Source of the DNA: Streptomyces sp. H27-C3
GTDB taxonomy: Bacteria; Actinomycetota; Actinomycetes; Streptomycetales; Streptomycetaceae
Length of the DNA: 64,000 nt
Direction of reading: 5' to 3'
Assembly: GCF_030063415.1 (NCBI RefSeq)
Contig: NZ_JASITA010000021.1
Location: 1 to 64,000 of the forward strand
Made by a program: the position numbers and the translations under genes. Below the pieces are notes generated by a model that was not told the DNA's origin, did not search any database, and was given only the letters and a program-made list of their open reading frames with translations. Shown piece by piece: positions 61,630 through 64,000 of this stretch (within the stretch, counting starts at the first letter, position 1; each line of letters opens with the position of its first letter).

Positions 61630-62626
61630 GCGCACCACCACAGCAGCCACCGCGGAGGCCGCAGCGGGGGTGACCACGACAGCCGCCGCGCTCGTCGAGC
61701 GGCCCGTACACGCCACACCGGCGTCCGGGCCCGGACGCCGCCCGCTCGGCCTGCCCGCCGGGCTGCTGCGCACCGCACGGCCCCGCCAGTGGGTCAAGAA
61801 CGCCCTCGTGGTGGCCGCGCCCGCCGCCGCCGGAGAGCTGGCATCCCGGCACGCCCTCACCCAACTGATTCTGGTCTTCGTGCTGTTCACGGCAGCCGCG
61901 TCCGCCGTGTACCTGATCAATGACGCGCGCGACGCCGAGGCCGACCGCGCGCACCCCGTCAAGTGCCGCCGCCCCGTCGCCGCCGGTCAGGTGCCGGTGT
62001 CCGTCGCGTACGGCGTCGGCGGGCTGCTCGCCGTCCTGGTCCCCGTCGCCGCCGCGCTGCTGTGCAACCCGATGACGGCCGCGCTGCTCGCGGCGTACGT
62101 CCTGATGCAACTCGCCTACTGCGTCTCGCTCAAACACGTCCTCGTCGTCGACCTGGTCGTCGTCACCACCGGTTTCCTGATGCGCGCGATGATCGGCGGG
62201 GTGGCCCTGTCCATCCCGCTCTCCCGCTGGTTCCTGATCACCGCCGGGTTCGGCGCGCTCTTCATGGTGTCCGCCAAGCGCTACTCGGAAGCCGTGCACA
62301 TGGCAGACAAGGGCGGCGCGACGCGGGCGCTGCTCAGCGAATACACCACCGGCTACCTGCGCTTCGTATGGCAGCTCGCGGCCGGTGTCGCCGTACTCGG
62401 GTACTGCCTGTGGGCGCTGGAGAGCGGCGGCACGGCCAACGGCAGCCTGCTGCCCTGGCGCCAGCTGTCGATGATCGCCTTCATCCTCGCCGTGCTGCGC
62501 TACGCCGTCTTCGCCGACCGGGGCACGGCGGGCGCCCCCGAGGACGTGGTCCTGCGCGACAGGGCGCTGGCGGTGATCGGGCTCGTATGGGTGGCGATGT
62601 ACGCGCTGGCGGTCGCGGACCTGTGA
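61622..62626 (+). CDS. Decaprenyl-phosphate phosphoribosyltransferase (UbiA family)
   Basis: 334 residues, about nine membrane helices. The UbiA-type metal motif is INDARDAEADRAHPVKCRRP (NDxxDxxxD), and the second motif is FMVSAKRYSEAVH, both as in Rv3806c (DPPR synthase). It joins a polyprenyl phosphate to phosphoribosyl pyrophosphate. A 60-residue Ala/Thr-rich N-terminal tail precedes the first helix. It overlaps the PAP2 gene upstream and GtrA downstream (GTGA). Confidence 0.9.
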   Translation: MSERTTTAATAEAAAGVTTTAAALVERPVHATPASGPGRRPLGLPAGLLRTARPRQWVKNALVVAAPAAAGELASRHALTQLILVFVLFTAAASAVYLINDARDAEADRAHPVKCRRPVAAGQVPVSVAYGVGGLLAVLVPVAAALLCNPMTAALLAAYVLMQLAYCVSLKHVLVVDLVVVTTGFLMRAMIGGVALSIPLSRWFLITAGFGALFMVSAKRYSEAVHMADKGGATRALLSEYTTGYLRFVWQLAAGVAVLGYCLWALESGGTANGSLLPWRQLSMIAFILAVLRYAVFADRGTAGAPEDVVLRDRALAVIGLVWVAMYALAVADL

Positions 62627-63072
62627 GGGTGAGCGGCACGCCACGGGCGAGCAGGCGGGAGATCGGCGGCTTCGCCGCCGTCGGGCTGTGCGCGTACACC
62701 GCCGACCTGGGGCTCTTCATCTGGCTGCGCGGGCCCCTCGGCTGGGACCCGCTCAGCGCGAAGGCCGTCGCGTTCCTGGCCGGCTGCGCGGTCGCGTACG
62801 TCGGCAACGCGGTCGGCACCTACCGGGGGAGGGCCGCGCAGGTCTCCAGACTCCGCCAGTACGGGATCTTCTTCGCCGTCAATGTCGCCGGCGCTCTGGT
62901 GCAGCTGCTGTGCATCGGCGTCTCGCACTACGGCCTCGGGCTCACCTCGCCTCGGGCCGACACACTCTCCGGAGCGGTCGTCGGCATGGGGCTCGCCACC
63001 TGCCTGCGTTTCTGGGGCACACGGACGCTGGTTTTCCGCTCGGAGGGTAGAGGGACTTCATGGACTGGTTGA
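62623..63072 (+). CDS. GtrA family membrane protein
   Basis: 149 residues with four helices: GGFAAVGLCAYTADLGLFIW, AKAVAFLAGCAVAYVGNAVG, YGIFFAVNVAGALVQLLCIG and a last one with GAVVGMGLATCLRFW. The ending RFWGTRTLVF is the GtrA signature. GtrA proteins (Rv3789 in mycobacteria) are linked to polyprenyl-phosphate-sugar translocation or anchoring. Two GTG starts (62623 and 62629) are possible; the first overlaps the transferase stop. It overlaps the next gene by 13 bases. Confidence 0.85.
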   Translation: MRVSGTPRASRREIGGFAAVGLCAYTADLGLFIWLRGPLGWDPLSAKAVAFLAGCAVAYVGNAVGTYRGRAAQVSRLRQYGIFFAVNVAGALVQLLCIGVSHYGLGLTSPRADTLSGAVVGMGLATCLRFWGTRTLVFRSEGRGTSWTG

Positions 63073-64000
63073 AGAAGCTGCCTGTCATCGGCCCTTTGGT
63101 GACGCGGCTGATGACCACGCACGCGTGGCGCACGTACGAAACCCTCGATCGGGTGCACTGGTCCCGGCTGGCCGCCGCGATCACGTTCATCAGTTTCCTG
63201 GCGCTCTTCCCGCTGATCACCGTGGCCGCCGCGATCGGCGCAGCGCTGCTCTCCGCCGATCGGCTCAAGAGCCTGGAGGACAAGTTGTCCGACCAGGTGC
63301 CCGGCATCGCCGATCAGCTCGACCTCGGCTCCCTGGTGGACAACGCGGGCACCGTCGGACTCGTCGCCGGCGCGCTGCTCCTGTTCACCGGCATCGGCTG
63401 GGTCGGCTCCATGCGGGAATGCCTGCGGGCCGTGTGGGAGCTGGACGACGACGAGGGCAACCCGTTGCTGCGCAAGCTCAAGGACGGCGGTGTGCTGCTC
63501 GGCCTCGGCGCGGTCGGGCTCGCCTCGATGGCCGCCTCCTCCATCGGGTCGACCGCCGTCGGCTGGACCGCCGACCAACTCGGCATCTCGGAGAGCGGCG
63601 CGGGCGGAGTGCTTCTCCAGATCCTCGCACTCGCGCTCGCGGTCGCCGCGGACTTCGTCCTGCTGCTCTACATCCTGACCCTGCTGCCGGGAGTGCACCC
63701 GGCCAGGCACCGGCTGATCACCGCCGGGCTCATCGGCGCGGTCGGCTTCGAGCTGCTCAAGCTGCTGCTCGGCGGCTATATGAAGGGCATCGCGGCGAAG
63801 AGCGTGTACGGCGCCTTCGGGGTGCCGATCGCACTCCTGCTGTGGATCAGCTTCACCGCGAAGCTGCTGCTGTGCTGCGCCGCCTGGACGGCGACACGGC
63901 ACAGCAGCGAACGCGACGCCGAGGCCCCGGAGACGACCGGGACCGAAGCGGAGAGTGTCAGCGGCGGCGGCGCCCCAGGGCGGCCAGCGGCCAGCGCCGG
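63060..64000 (+). CDS. YihY/virulence factor BrkB family membrane protein (3' end cut by window)
   Basis: At least 313 residues; no stop before the edge. Starts MDWLKKLPVIGPLVTRLMTT with the family opening TYETLDRVHWSRLAAAITFI. Several membrane helices follow (FISFLALFPLITVAAAIGAA, TVGLVAGALLLFTGIGWVGS, GVLLGLGAVGLASMAASSIG, LITAGLIGAVGFELLKLLLG, VPIALLLWISFTAKLLLCCA). The last 35 residues are a polar tail. YihY proteins are of unknown function. Overlap with GtrA puts it in the same operon; whether it helps the polyprenyl-sugar pathway is open. Confidence 0.88.
   Translation, partial: MDWLKKLPVIGPLVTRLMTTHAWRTYETLDRVHWSRLAAAITFISFLALFPLITVAAAIGAALLSADRLKSLEDKLSDQVPGIADQLDLGSLVDNAGTVGLVAGALLLFTGIGWVGSMRECLRAVWELDDDEGNPLLRKLKDGGVLLGLGAVGLASMAASSIGSTAVGWTADQLGISESGAGGVLLQILALALAVAADFVLLLYILTLLPGVHPARHRLITAGLIGAVGFELLKLLLGGYMKGIAAKSVYGAFGVPIALLLWISFTAKLLLCCAAWTATRHSSERDAEAPETTGTEAESVSGGGAPGRPAASA

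Overview
The window is high-GC actinobacterial DNA and reads as a Streptomyces chromosome. The evidence is the codon bias, many GTG starts, ATGA/GTGA overlaps, lineage-typical families (XRE-DUF397 pair, DUF6415, DUF1023 hydrolase, PerM) and a gene order that I recall from the conserved Streptomyces core (pcrA, icmB, sucCD, perM-purN-purH, folD, mdh). This identification comes from reading the sequence; nothing was searched.

Layout. 0-9.7 kb: an ISAzo13-like transposase 5' end at the left edge, two paralogous NlpC/P60 wall hydrolases (one behind a clear ydaO/c-di-AMP riboswitch), pcrA helicase, an M23 endopeptidase, a lipase-like hydrolase and an orphan B12-binding mutase subunit (icmB). 9.7-17.6 kb: a SWIM zinc-finger gene, an MmpS-like lipoprotein, and a tightly overlapping MoxR ATPase / DUF5682 / VWA operon. 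Together these match the gene content of E. coli yehLMPQ. 17.9-35 kb: central metabolism: sucCD, an XRE-sigma-like-membrane fusion regulator, perM, purN-purH, folD-DUF3017, an NADP isocitrate dehydrogenase of the dimeric class, and mdh, with several strong hairpin terminators.

35-43.3 kb is accessory. It holds a GntR/MarR-like regulator, a DUF397/XRE pair, DUF6415, and a WXG100-like protein followed by a WXG-DUF1023 hydrolase and a lipoprotein. The segment made of the hydrolase 3' tip plus the lipoprotein has been duplicated, and its second tip has decayed. Three broken IS5-family transposase fragments are scattered through this region. 43.5-51 kb: a choline/betaine osmoprotectant operon (aldehyde dehydrogenase, GMC choline dehydrogenase, ABC ATPase, double-length permease, binding lipoprotein).

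51-58.6 kb: a truncated AhpD-like gene, a STAS protein lacking the usual serine, a DMT-type membrane protein, a small lipoprotein with a glutathionylspermidine-synthase-like ligase, a 160-bp inverted-repeat-bounded element, rocD, a secreted/anchored protein, trpS and a 2'-5' RNA ligase-like protein. 58.7-64 kb: DprE2, DprE1, a PAP2 phosphatase, a decaprenyl-phosphate phosphoribosyltransferase-like UbiA protein and GtrA. This is a near-complete polyprenyl-phosphate-arabinose gene set like that of mycobacteria. A YihY/BrkB membrane protein follows and runs off the right edge.

No tRNA, rRNA or CRISPR array was seen.
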